A stretch of 31,771 nucleotides of DNA from Candidatus Nomurabacteria bacterium (GTDB lineage: Bacteria > Patescibacteriota > Minisyncoccia > Phycocordibacterales > PALSA-1337): the NCBI GenBank assembly GCA_943349555.1, contig CALQZK010000003.1, forward strand, positions 1 to 31,771, given 5' to 3'. Positions 23,286-30,420 of this stretch are shown piece after piece; positions within the stretch are counted from its first letter, which is position 1, and every line of letters begins with the position of its first letter. Made by a program: the position numbers and the translations under genes. The notes under the pieces were generated by a model that had not been told where the DNA came from, did no database searches, and saw only the letters and a list, made by a program, of their open reading frames with translations.

Positions 23286-24953
23286 TTAATCAATTTTTAG
23301 GACTTTTTTTAGTTCTTCAGTTGAAATCTCTTTTGGAGATTCTGGCACTGGAGCGGGCGGTGGAGTTTTATTTTCTATTTTATTCTCTGACTTGTTTGGC
23401 GAAGAACCTAGCACCGAAGCGAGTGCATTTCTCAATTCATTTACCCTCTCTGGTGAAGCTTCTTTCTGTCCCGGCTTTGGGGTCTTCGGGGCAAGACTTG
23501 ATAAAGGCACTGATGCCTGTACTGGAGGTTTTGGAATCGGTGGTAGAGATGCTTTGAAAGGTTGCTGAATCGCCCCAGTGCCGGTCGTCCCAATGCCGAC
23601 ATTGACTGGCGCCTTTGGCACTGGTGGTGGTGCCATTTTCGGCAACGCCGGCCTTGGCGGCAGAGCTATAGGCTCATGCCAGTCAGCGATAGCCTTCTCC
23701 ACTTCCGCACGGGTATGGGTAAATTGCCTGCGTGACATTTCTATAGCTTCCTGCATATGCGAATTTTCCGACTGGGGTATAGGAGGGAGAGTCGTAGCGG
23801 AGAAAGGAGCCGAGCCGATCCCATCTATCATCAATTTCAGATATATCTGTGCGAAGCCGAGATTGACAATATCTTCTGCTGTGAACTGCGGAGCAAATTC
23901 TTTTTCCAATATCTCCGCATCATAAGCCCCGACTCGGAAGATGATCATCGTGCCGACGTTGCCGAAGACTGCCGCTCTGACTTCTTCCTCCATCTGCTCT
24001 ATGTACTGGTGCGCCATGGTCAGATTCAGCTTGTACTTGCGCGCTTCAGAAAGAATGTCGGCAAAGGATTCGTTGGCGAAAGACTGGAACTCATCCACAA
24101 AGAGATAGAAGTTTGGAAGACCTTTCATTACCCTGTCCGGCACATCAGCTCTGGAAAGAGCTGCGAGGAATATTTTTGTAATGAGCATTCCGCCAAGGAG
24201 ATTTGCATTTGTTTCGCCAATCCTACCTTTGGAAAGGTTAATAATCATGATTTTCTTATTATCCATGATCTCGCGGATATTGAATGAGGACTTGGACTGG
24301 CCTATCATATTTCGTATGAGGGCGTTTGCAGTAAACTGTCCAATCTTATTCTGGATCGCCGGCACAGCCTCGGCTGCCATTCTCTCTGTATAGTGCGCGA
24401 ATTCTTCCACCCAGAAAGACTTGACCGCAGGATCTGTAACATTCGCCACGACTTTTTCACGAAATTTTTTGTCCGACAGCATTCTATTTACACCGAGAAG
24501 CGTCGCTTCAGGATACTCGAGAAGCGCCAGCAAAGTATTTGTCAGAATATATTCCATCCTAGCCGACCAGGCATCCTGCCAGATTTTCTTGAAGGTGCTC
24601 ATCAGTCCGGAGACAACAAGGTGCCTCTTATCGGGATCTACACTTTCCAAGACATTGAAAGAGATTGGGTAATCCGTATCGAAGGGGGCAAAATAGACAA
24701 CATCCTTTATTCTCTCTGGCGGAATGTATTCTAGGAGCAGATCCGCGGTCTTACCGTGGGGATCGATGAAAGCCATTCCTTCTCCATTCTTTATGTCCTG
24801 CACCGCCATGTTTTCCAGAAGAGTCGACTTTCCCATACCTGTCTTTCCGATCACATAGACATGCTTGGTGCGGTCCTTGGCTTTGATGCCAAAGTTTACC
24901 CTCTTATTCCTGGCGTCAGTTTGGGCAAAGTATGTGATTCTTTCTTCGTTCAT
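23286..24953 (-). CDS. TraG/VirD4/HerA-like AAA+ ATPase with proline-rich tail
   Basis: Protein of about 555 residues from the ATG at 24953 (MNEERITYFAQTDARNKRVN). The frame is open up to a GTG at 25025, but that region contains the terminator of the preceding gene, so the longer start is rejected. Motifs: Walker A GKTGMGKST at about 36-44, FIDPHGKTADLLLEY, Walker B FYLFVDEFQSFANESF at about 282-297, then LTMAHQYIEQM, as in type IV secretion coupling proteins and related DNA pumps. From about residue 430 a low-complexity Pro/Ala-rich tail ends STEELKKVLKID. It has no N-terminal membrane segments, unlike classical VirD4, and no relaxase or other secretion genes nearby. Role open: DNA transfer, uptake or a CPR-specific function. 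Confidence 0.82.
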   Translation of the reverse strand: MNEERITYFAQTDARNKRVNFGIKAKDRTKHVYVIGKTGMGKSTLLENMAVQDIKNGEGMAFIDPHGKTADLLLEYIPPERIKDVVYFAPFDTDYPISFNVLESVDPDKRHLVVSGLMSTFKKIWQDAWSARMEYILTNTLLALLEYPEATLLGVNRMLSDKKFREKVVANVTDPAVKSFWVEEFAHYTERMAAEAVPAIQNKIGQFTANALIRNMIGQSKSSFNIREIMDNKKIMIINLSKGRIGETNANLLGGMLITKIFLAALSRADVPDRVMKGLPNFYLFVDEFQSFANESFADILSEARKYKLNLTMAHQYIEQMEEEVRAAVFGNVGTMIIFRVGAYDAEILEKEFAPQFTAEDIVNLGFAQIYLKLMIDGIGSAPFSATTLPPIPQSENSHMQEAIEMSRRQFTHTRAEVEKAIADWHEPIALPPRPALPKMAPPPVPKAPVNVGIGTTGTGAIQQPFKASLPPIPKPPVQASVPLSSLAPKTPKPGQKEASPERVNELRNALASVLGSSPNKSENKIENKTPPPAPVPESPKEISTEELKKVLKID

Positions 24954-24975
24954 AATTGTAGAAATTCTTTGCCTT

Positions 24976-24981
24976 ATTTTA
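24976..24981 (-). promoter_or_regulatory. Extended -10 box for the ATPase gene
   Basis: The minus strand reads TGG-TAAAAT, downstream of the terminator at 24995-25038 and about 22 bases before the ATG at 24953. The -35 (TTCTGT at 17 bp) is weak. Confidence 0.45.
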
Positions 24982-24994
24982 CCATGCCATTCGT

Positions 24995-25038
24995 AAAAAC
25001 AGAACGACCCCCAAGATGTATACACATGTTGTGGGTCG
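24995..25038 (-). terminator. Intrinsic terminator of the 66-residue gene
   Basis: CGACCC (25005-25010) pairs with GGGTCG (25033-25038); inside, CAA/TTG and ATGT/ACAT continue the stem past single mismatches. On the minus strand a T-rich run with five consecutive T follows (24999-24995). It lies 23 bases after the stop at 25062. Confidence 0.8.
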
Positions 25039-25061
25039 AACGTAAAACCGCTGCTAAATGG

Positions 25062-25262
25062 TTATGCTGTTGCTACCTGCATCTGGCGCATTTTACCCAA
25101 GATAATTTCCTTGGCTTCATGCGAATATACGGATAGTTGACGGGACTCACCCGACTTGACCAGTTGAGCTGGCAAGGTGATGTGAATCTTATTTCCGTTT
25201 GGAGTGCCTTCTTGAATCATCCTTTGCACTTCCTTTTCACAGAGACTTAATGACTTAACCAT
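25062..25262 (-). CDS. Small hypothetical protein (66 residues)
   Basis: I do not recognise this protein. It starts MVKSLSLCEKEVQRMIQEGT and contains IHITLPAQLVKSGESRQLSV followed by an EAKEIILGKMRQM helix-like stretch. There is no signal peptide or membrane segment, and charges are balanced. Support for it being real: it fills the gap between two genes, ends before a good intrinsic terminator of its own, and is preceded by a tandem 12-bp repeat and an inverted repeat that look regulatory. No Shine-Dalgarno is visible. A small nucleic-acid-binding protein that controls its own promoter is a guess suggested by size and the repeats. Confidence 0.6.
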   Translation of the reverse strand: MVKSLSLCEKEVQRMIQEGTPNGNKIHITLPAQLVKSGESRQLSVYSHEAKEIILGKMRQMQVATA

Positions 25263-25269
25263 AATACTG

Positions 25270-25293
25270 ATGTTTCATTTAATGTTTCACTTA
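25270..25293. repeat. Tandem 12-bp direct repeat upstream of the 66-residue gene
   Basis: ATGTTTCATTTA (25270-25281) is followed directly by ATGTTTCACTTA (25282-25293), 11 of 12 identical. It starts eight bases ahead of the ATG at 25262 on the minus strand, where it reads TGAAACAT twice, about one helical turn apart: a layout suited to an operator. Confidence 0.6.
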
Positions 25294-25305
25294 ATAGTGC
25301 GTGAT

Positions 25306-25324
25306 CGCTATTGCCATAATAGCG
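25306..25324. repeat. Inverted repeat CGCTATT-GCCAT-AATAGCG
   Basis: Perfect 7-bp arms around a 5-base spacer, flanked by a partial outer TAGTG/CACTA pairing (25295-25329). No T-run follows on the minus strand. It lies between the DUF4015 stop (25362) and the 66-residue gene and may be an operator or a transcript-end hairpin. Confidence 0.55.
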
Positions 25325-25361
25325 CACACTACCATCCGGAATATAATGGTACTACTAACCC

Positions 25362-26504
25362 CTATTCTTGTAAAGCCTCTTTTGTATATTTATTGCTCGC
25401 ATTCCACATCATCCAGCTGGTCAAGCCTACATCGTAAGTCGCTTGGATCTGCGCTCGCACCATAGCAGGAGTATATGAAGTTCCACCAATACTGAAATCT
25501 TGGAGCCAAGGGCGAAGTTTGGAAGGAGTGGTGCTTGCCATAATAGCCCTGTCATAAGCATATTTCATGGCATAAGAAATAACTTCATAGGGCATGGCAG
25601 CTGGATTTTTCCATCCATTGAAGTTCGGAGGATAGTGAGACGGATATACCATCGGAGCGACGTAGTCAAAGTGAGCAAGAGCATCTTCTAACACTTGCCC
25701 GATTCCTAAATCATCTTTATTGGAAGTAGTCATGCCAAATAGGTCAGCGGAGATGGGAATATTTTTCGTAATATCATCTGGATGGAAGACTCTATCGAGA
25801 TAAGCAAAAAACTCTTTTAAAACTTGTGATTTAATTTTTCCTTGGCTGTATGGATAGGCTATATCATCCATATCTCCATCAGAAGGAAATCTTATGTAGT
25901 CAAAATTCAATTCATCAAAGCCCGCAGAGTAAGCTTCATTTCCTATGAGCGCAATATAATCCCAGACAGGCTTGGCGCCGACATCCAGCCAGCTTATGCC
26001 TTTGCGATCTTTCCAAACTGCACCGGACTTTGTCTTCACGGCATACTCAGGATGAGTCTTGACCAAGAAAGAATCCTGGAAAACAGAGATGCGCCCGATC
26101 ACATATATTCCTTTATCATGCAGAAGTCCAATAAATTCTTTTATATCCGGAATCCTTTTTTCCACCGAGCCGAACTTTGCCAATTCCGGATTTTCTACAT
26201 TAAAAGAAATTCTGCCGGTATAATCTTTTATATCTATAACTACAGAGTTTAGTTCCGTCTTATCAATCAAATCAACCAGCCCAGCTCGCAACTGGCTATG
26301 CCCGGCAACATAACTAGTCATGTACAGTGCCTTTAGTGGCTCGGGAGTCTTCATGTGAGTCACAGCAAAAGGAGTTGGAACCATCAGAGTAGCCGCAGTC
26401 TGATAGGCAGAATCATAAGCAGAATGATTTATAGGAAGCAGAGAAACAGCAAAAACCACCAGGAAGAGGATTATTGATAGGGCTATAATTCCTTTTATAT
26501 TCAT
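25362..26504 (-). CDS. DUF4015 putative glycoside hydrolase, membrane-anchored
   Basis: Protein of 380 residues. An N-terminal hydrophobic segment at about 4-24 (IKGIIALSIILFLVVFAVSL) acts as signal anchor, placing the rest outside. The DUF4015 pattern follows: ALYMTSYVAGHSQLRAGLVD, LNSVVIDIKDYTGRISF, DKGIYVIGRISVFQD, WLDVGAKPVWDYI, AGFDELNFDYIRFPSDG and DYVAPMVYPSHY. The domain is a TIM-barrel predicted glycoside hydrolase; the acidic residues in VVIDIKD and FDELNFDYIRFP are candidate catalytic or metal positions. It could trim the surface glycan or the cell wall. It lies two bases after the 68-residue membrane gene and probably shares its leaderless promoter. Substrate unproven. Confidence 0.8.
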   Translation of the reverse strand: MNIKGIIALSIILFLVVFAVSLLPINHSAYDSAYQTAATLMVPTPFAVTHMKTPEPLKALYMTSYVAGHSQLRAGLVDLIDKTELNSVVIDIKDYTGRISFNVENPELAKFGSVEKRIPDIKEFIGLLHDKGIYVIGRISVFQDSFLVKTHPEYAVKTKSGAVWKDRKGISWLDVGAKPVWDYIALIGNEAYSAGFDELNFDYIRFPSDGDMDDIAYPYSQGKIKSQVLKEFFAYLDRVFHPDDITKNIPISADLFGMTTSNKDDLGIGQVLEDALAHFDYVAPMVYPSHYPPNFNGWKNPAAMPYEVISYAMKYAYDRAIMASTTPSKLRPWLQDFSIGGTSYTPAMVRAQIQATYDVGLTSWMMWNASNKYTKEALQE

Positions 26505-26506
26505 CC

Positions 26507-26713
26507 TTATTGCCTGTTTTCTACAAATGTTTCATTCTCCTTCCCGTCCGCTGTTTTATCCGCTGTCTGATCCACTTGTAGGTTGTATGAGATAAAAATA
26601 ATGAGGAGGCCGGAAAGGACAGCAATGATTTTATCCCAGAATGACGGGAGTCCGAGAAAAAGGAAAATTATTATTAAAACTCCCAGGGCGCAAAGGATTT
26701 GTCTTTTTGACAT
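26507..26713 (-). CDS. Small membrane protein (68 residues)
   Basis: Starts MSKRQILCALGVLIIIFLFL and contains two hydrophobic segments (about 6-22 and 27-44) joined by a short GLPSFWDK turn, then a polar acidic tail of about 22 residues (DQTADKTADGKENETF). I recognise no family. It is co-directional with and two bases from the DUF4015 gene, suggesting they work together at the membrane. A clean extended -10 box TGA-TATAAT ends six bases before the ATG, so it is probably translated from a leaderless message and is the first gene of a two-gene unit. Confidence 0.75.
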   Translation of the reverse strand: MSKRQILCALGVLIIIFLFLGLPSFWDKIIAVLSGLLIIFISYNLQVDQTADKTADGKENETFVENRQ

Positions 26714-26719
26714 GTAAAC

Positions 26720-26728
26720 ATTATATCA
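26720..26728 (-). promoter_or_regulatory. Extended -10 promoter, predicted leaderless, for the 68-residue gene
   Basis: On the minus strand TGA-TATAAT is followed by GTTTAC and then the ATG at 26713. The hexamer is perfect and the spacing to ATG is six bases. It lies inside the 22-base gap after rsmI. Confidence 0.75.
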
Positions 26729-26735
26729 CAAAAAA

Positions 26736-27401
26736 TTAAGAGACTATGACAACAAATTCTCCTTTTTGCTTTTCCGGTGTGGAAGACATGGTATTAAAGA
26801 TTTCCTGGGCACTTCCTTGCAATACTTCTTCATATATTTTTGTAATTTCTCTAACAATAGTAATTTTTTTGTCGATTTTCTTCAAAGATTCCAAAGTCTT
26901 CATTATCCTATGCGTGGATTCATAGAAAACCATGGTCCTTTCTGACTCCGCTATTTCTCTAAAAAGGGTTTCCCTGCCTTTTTTATGAGGCAGGAATCCC
27001 AGGAAGGTAAATTCATGCGTCGGCACCCCGGAAATGGAAAGTGCAGCGGTTAGTGCTGAGGCGCCGGGTATAGAATAAACCCTTAACTCCGGATATTTTG
27101 CACGAATCTCGGAAATGAGAACAGATCCTGGGTCTGAAATTCCTGGTGTACCAGCATCAGTTACCAGTGCAATATTTTTTCCTTTTTCTATTTCTTCGAA
27201 AATCGCTTCGACTTTCGCCTCCCCGCTTTGCGAGTGATAGCTCATCATTGGAGTATTTATTCCATGCTTCTCGAAAAGCCTTTTTGTCACACGAGTGTCT
27301 TCGCAGAGGACAATATCGACCTCCTTGAGAATACGAATAGCCCGAAGAGTGACATCTTCCAGGTTGCCTATGGGGGTTGAAATTACGTAAAAACAAGCCA
27401 T
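26736..27401 (-). CDS. rsmI: 16S rRNA (cytidine-1402-2'-O)-methyltransferase RsmI
   Basis: Protein of 221 residues with the full RsmI signature: FYVISTPIGNLEDVTLRAIR at 4-23, VLCEDTRVTKRLFEKHGI, IALVTDAGTPGISDPGSVLI, YSIPGASALTAALSISGVPT, FLGFLPHKKGRE and MVFYESTHRIMKTLESL. The enzyme uses S-adenosylmethionine to 2'-O-methylate C1402 in the decoding centre of 16S rRNA. Length is short compared with about 285 residues in E. coli; the C-terminal extension is absent, as is common in reduced genomes. The ATG at 27401 faces the ATP-grasp gene across 19 bases, and a TGG-TAATAC box six bases upstream suggests a leaderless transcript. Confidence 0.93.
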   Translation of the reverse strand: MACFYVISTPIGNLEDVTLRAIRILKEVDIVLCEDTRVTKRLFEKHGINTPMMSYHSQSGEAKVEAIFEEIEKGKNIALVTDAGTPGISDPGSVLISEIRAKYPELRVYSIPGASALTAALSISGVPTHEFTFLGFLPHKKGRETLFREIAESERTMVFYESTHRIMKTLESLKKIDKKITIVREITKIYEEVLQGSAQEIFNTMSSTPEKQKGEFVVIVS

Positions 27402-27407
27402 ATGATA

Positions 27408-27416
27408 GTATTACCA
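27408..27416 (-). promoter_or_regulatory. rsmI leaderless promoter, divergent and overlapping
   Basis: The minus strand reads TGG-TAATAC, then six bases (TATCAT) to the ATG at 27401. The -10 hexamer covers 27408-27413 and overlaps the plus-strand -10 of the ATP-grasp gene. Confidence 0.55.
27409..27414 (+). promoter_or_regulatory. ATP-grasp gene leaderless promoter, divergent and overlapping
   Basis: TATTAC lies exactly six bases before the ATG at 27421. It mirrors the rsmI -10 on the opposite strand. It lacks the TGn extension seen at the other leaderless starts. Confidence 0.45.
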
Positions 27417-27420
27417 TATC

Positions 27421-28533
27421 ATGATAATCTACGTAACGAAAGATCGCGAACGAGCTGAAGGAATGCCTGAAAATGATGGGTATTCCATATTGTCCGGCGA
27501 TGGCACCGAGAGTACGCTGGAGCTTTTACAATCTTCTGATATTTCAGAAAATTCCCAAATTTTAGTATTTAAAAATAGCGTACAAATTGAGGAGCTCGCC
27601 AAAAAAATGAGCTTGAAACTTCTAAATCCCAGTGCAGCTCTCGCAGAAAAAATAGAAAATAAGATCACACAAGTAGAATGGCTTGGCGAACTGACGAAAT
27701 TTCTTCCAGAACATCATCTTTCAATTACCAGGAAAATTACAAAAGAAAATGCCCCCATTACATTGCCATATATCATGCAATGGGCTCACAGCCACACCGG
27801 AGATGGCACATTATATATACAGAAAGAAAATGAGCTCAAAGAAATACAAAGGCAATTCCCAGAAAGAGAGGCGCGAATCACAAAATATATAAAAGGTTCC
27901 ATGTTCACAATGAATATCGTTGTGGCGAAAGATAATATTCTCTTGGGAAATATTAGCTACCAGATCACTGGTATTCCCCCATTTACGGATAATCCGATGA
28001 GCACCATCGGTAATGATTGGAGTGTGCCACATAGTATATTGAGCGAGGTTCATATAAAAGAATTTAATAATATTGCTAATGAGATCGGTAAAAAAATGCA
28101 GAGTGGTGGATGGAAAGGGCTTTTCGGTATCGATGTCATATATGACGAGGAGAGGGACAGCCTTTTCCTTATTGAAATAAATGCCCGCCAGCCAGCGTCA
28201 GCTACATATGAGTCACAACTTCAAGCCGAAGCACGAAAAAAAGGAGTTTCTGGAATCACAATTTTTGAAGCTCATTTATCAGCTCTGACCGATGCTAAAA
28301 CCTCGGAAAAAATTATAGAAATAAATGATGGAGCGCAGATCATCCAGAGAGTTACTTCTAAAATCACTGATACCGAACCGGTAGGCCTAGAAAATGCCGG
28401 ATACAAAGTCATTAAATATAAGAATGTGAAATTGAATTCTGATCTAGTCCGCATCCAGAGCAAGCAAGGCATCATGGAATCTCATAATAAATTCAATAAG
28501 AGAGGCAAAGAAATAGAGGGGCTGTTAAAATAA
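27421..28533 (+). CDS. ATP-grasp ligase-like protein
   Basis: Protein of 370 residues. The central and late parts match an ATP-grasp fold: a flexible HSHTGDGTLYIQ loop at about 123-134, RITKYIKGSMFTMNIVV at about 152-168, GLFGIDVIYDEE at about 233-244 and FLIEINARQPAS at about 249-260, where Glu and Asn bind the Mg-ATP pair. ATP-grasp enzymes join a carboxylate to an amine through an acyl-phosphate. The N-terminal 100 residues look like a pre-ATP-grasp domain I cannot assign. Its neighbours are a cysteine hydrolase-like protein, MraY and a GNAT-like transferase, so a peptide bond in cell-wall or small-peptide chemistry is a reasonable guess. Substrate unknown. Confidence 0.8.
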   Translation: MIIYVTKDRERAEGMPENDGYSILSGDGTESTLELLQSSDISENSQILVFKNSVQIEELAKKMSLKLLNPSAALAEKIENKITQVEWLGELTKFLPEHHLSITRKITKENAPITLPYIMQWAHSHTGDGTLYIQKENELKEIQRQFPEREARITKYIKGSMFTMNIVVAKDNILLGNISYQITGIPPFTDNPMSTIGNDWSVPHSILSEVHIKEFNNIANEIGKKMQSGGWKGLFGIDVIYDEERDSLFLIEINARQPASATYESQLQAEARKKGVSGITIFEAHLSALTDAKTSEKIIEINDGAQIIQRVTSKITDTEPVGLENAGYKVIKYKNVKLNSDLVRIQSKQGIMESHNKFNKRGKEIEGLLK

Positions 28534-28548
28534 TGCTATTATTCAAAA
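28534..28548 (+). promoter_or_regulatory. Leaderless extended -10 promoter for the NlpC/P60-like gene
   Basis: TGC-TATTAT followed by TCAAAA and the ATG at 28549: six bases between the -10 and the ATG. It occupies the 15-base gap after the ATP-grasp stop, so the gene may be transcribed on its own as well as from upstream. Confidence 0.65.
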
Positions 28549-29280
28549 ATGAATACTAAACTCCTATCAGAAAAAGCTTTATCCGTTATACACCAGTATC
28601 TCAATTTTCAAGGTATTTCAATACCTTACTTTAATAACCGCCGCTCTGGAGCAAAGATGAAATTGCGCGCACAGGCAGGCAAAGGAAGTCCGAAGGATAT
28701 TTTCGATGAAATGGAGAGCGTGGCAATGCATGAAAAAATTGATCTTAAATCTCTCGATTCAATTAGCTTGAAAAAGTTCCTTGTGGATCATGACATTGGC
28801 ATTGACTGCTCTGGACTAGCCTATTACATCCTCAATGCTGAGAGCGAAGCGAGAGTAAAAGGCACACTGGATCGTCATCTCTCATTCCCCTTCTGCAAAG
28901 GAATATTTGGGAAAGCTGTCTGCAAGATGAGACCAGTGGAAAATGCCGGAGTCTCCACTTTTGCCCATGAGAAAAATAGCAGAGAAATAAATCTTAAGGA
29001 GGTCCAGCCGGGAGACATAATCACCTTCATAGATAACAGTCGCAATCACATTGTAATAATCCATCAGGTGGAATACCAAAATTTTATTCCGACCATCCTC
29101 CATTACACCCACTCAATAGCATGGCCGGAAGATGGAGAATACGAGCATGGTGTACGCCAAGAGCAAATAGAAATTACGGATATTAATAAGCCAGTCGCAG
29201 AGCAGAAATGGAGCGATACCAGGTCTTTTAACAAAGCTGGCAATTCCATTACGACCCTTCGCAGACTGCTTTTTTTGTGA
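28549..29280 (+). CDS. NlpC/P60-like cysteine hydrolase
   Basis: Protein of 243 residues. GIDCSGLAYYIL at about 84-95 gives candidate nucleophile Cys87, QPGDIITF at about 153-160 is the usual Pro-Gly-Asp turn, and NHIVIIHQV at about 166-174 gives candidate His167; HYTHSIAWPEDGEYEHGV at about 185-202 may hold the third polar residue. This order (DCSG, PGD, HI/HV) is the NlpC/P60 arrangement, used by endopeptidases and amidases acting on peptidoglycan peptides. There is no signal peptide, so the protein should stay in the cytoplasm, unlike typical wall hydrolases. It lies between an ATP-grasp gene and mraY, suggesting processing of a peptide made or used there. Confidence 0.72.
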   Translation: MNTKLLSEKALSVIHQYLNFQGISIPYFNNRRSGAKMKLRAQAGKGSPKDIFDEMESVAMHEKIDLKSLDSISLKKFLVDHDIGIDCSGLAYYILNAESEARVKGTLDRHLSFPFCKGIFGKAVCKMRPVENAGVSTFAHEKNSREINLKEVQPGDIITFIDNSRNHIVIIHQVEYQNFIPTILHYTHSIAWPEDGEYEHGVRQEQIEITDINKPVAEQKWSDTRSFNKAGNSITTLRRLLFL

Positions 29281-29292
29281 TAATGTAGAGGT
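29278..29292 (+). promoter_or_regulatory. Leaderless extended -10 promoter for mraY
   Basis: TGA-TAATGT then AGAGGT and the ATG at 29293: again six bases between the -10 and the ATG. The TGA is also the stop of the preceding gene. TTCGCA at 29258-29263 is a passable -35 with a 17-base spacer. AGAGGT could serve as a Shine-Dalgarno on read-through transcripts, though it abuts the ATG. Confidence 0.6.
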
Positions 29293-30420
29293 ATGATAAG
29301 CATACTTGAGGGAACGGCTGATTTCGGCTATATTCTTGGTTTTGCCATACTTTCCTGCCTCTTGGCCTTCCTCTGGTCTCCTTTTCTAATTCATCTTCTC
29401 CAGCGCTTCCATATTATGAAAAGTGCGAAAGTCGAGCTAGCTTCCATAGAGTCGCGCCGAGGTAAAGACAATACCCCAATCATGGGCGGACTACTTGTCA
29501 TCATAACCGTGGCCGTCATCAGCATTTTATTCAACTGGTCGCGAAGCTTCACTTGGGTTCCTATTGGTATCATGATGCTGTCCGCTCTGCTAGGTGGTAT
29601 CGACGATCTGCTAAATATTTTCGGTTCCGAAAGGCGCTCGAGGAAACTCTCTCACATTATGACTCTGATAAAAGTCCATAAGGATTTCAAAATGCGTGCT
29701 TGGTATATCATCACCCTTCCTTGGACGATATTTAAAAGAACTTCTGTCTGGATCGGCTCCCGCCCAGGCAAAGGAATCCATGTGCATGAGAAGCTTCTCC
29801 TTCAATTCATCGCAGGAACTATCACTGCCTGGTGGGTTTACTCCAAGCTTGGACCTGCTTGGCACTATATCTACCTGCCTTTCGGTTACGATATTTCCGC
29901 AGGCTGGTTCATCATTCCAATCATCATTTTCATCGTCATGTTCACGGCAAATGCTGTGAATATCGCCGACGGCATGGACGGCTTGGCTGGAGGTATGCTC
30001 ATCACCACTTTCAGCGCCTTGACACTCTTGAGCTGGATGAACGGCTTCGGAGAGATCGCGGTGTTGAATGCCACCACGGTCGGAGCTCTCGTCGCCTATA
30101 CATATTTCAATATCAAACCGGCGAGATTTATGATGGGAGACGTCGGATCTCTCGGACTCGGTGCGCTCTTTGCAGTCAATACATTGGCAATTGGCGAGAT
30201 CGGCTCCATTTTTTTCCTTGGTTTCCTTTTTTACATTGAAGCTGTGACCGTGGTCATCCAAGTCGCTGGGCGATACATCCTCGGTCGCAGAATTTTCCGC
30301 ATGGCTCCCCTTCACCATCACTTCGAGCTGATAGGCTGGAGCGAGGAGAAGACAATTATGCGCTTCTGGATTGTCCATTTTATCTTTGTCGTCTTTGGCG
30401 TTTGGCTAGCTCTACATTAA
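29293..30420 (+). CDS. mraY: Phospho-N-acetylmuramoyl-pentapeptide transferase (MraY)
   Basis: Protein of 375 residues with about ten membrane segments and all main MraY motifs: DNTPIMGG at 59-66, the Asp pair in GGIDDLLN at 101-108, NIADGMDGLAGG at 223-234, MMGDVGSLGLG at 280-290 and MAPLHHHFELIGW at 337-349. MraY transfers phospho-MurNAc-pentapeptide from UDP to undecaprenyl phosphate, making lipid I on the inner face of the membrane. The cytoplasmic loop after DD (about 109-170) is longer than in E. coli. The gene stands outside any mur/fts cluster here; its neighbours are an ATP-grasp protein, an NlpC/P60-like protein and a GNAT-like transferase. The stop overlaps the next ATG as TAATG. 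Confidence 0.95.
   Translation: MISILEGTADFGYILGFAILSCLLAFLWSPFLIHLLQRFHIMKSAKVELASIESRRGKDNTPIMGGLLVIITVAVISILFNWSRSFTWVPIGIMMLSALLGGIDDLLNIFGSERRSRKLSHIMTLIKVHKDFKMRAWYIITLPWTIFKRTSVWIGSRPGKGIHVHEKLLLQFIAGTITAWWVYSKLGPAWHYIYLPFGYDISAGWFIIPIIIFIVMFTANAVNIADGMDGLAGGMLITTFSALTLLSWMNGFGEIAVLNATTVGALVAYTYFNIKPARFMMGDVGSLGLGALFAVNTLAIGEIGSIFFLGFLFYIEAVTVVIQVAGRYILGRRIFRMAPLHHHFELIGWSEEKTIMRFWIVHFIFVVFGVWLALH

Noticed and set aside
23757..24287. Plus-strand open frame of 176 codons opposite the TraG/VirD4-like ATPase.
   Set aside because: The minus-strand frame contains Walker A and B motifs; the antisense frame has no recognisable domain.
24954..25025. GTG start extending the ATPase by 24 residues.
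   Set aside because: It overlaps the intrinsic terminator of the 66-residue gene (24995-25038); the ATG at 24953 lies after that terminator and gives a sensible N-terminus.
27383..27436. TACGTA palindromes placed almost symmetrically on both sides of the rsmI / ATP-grasp divergent start region.
   Set aside because: Both lie inside coding sequence and encode Tyr-Val (FYVI in RsmI, IYVT in the ATP-grasp protein); no regulatory role needs to be assumed.
29611..30378. Long minus-strand open frame (255 codons) opposite mraY.
   Set aside because: Plus-strand mraY has every family motif; the antisense product is highly charged, low in normal hydrophobic pattern and resembles no family. It is a coding shadow.
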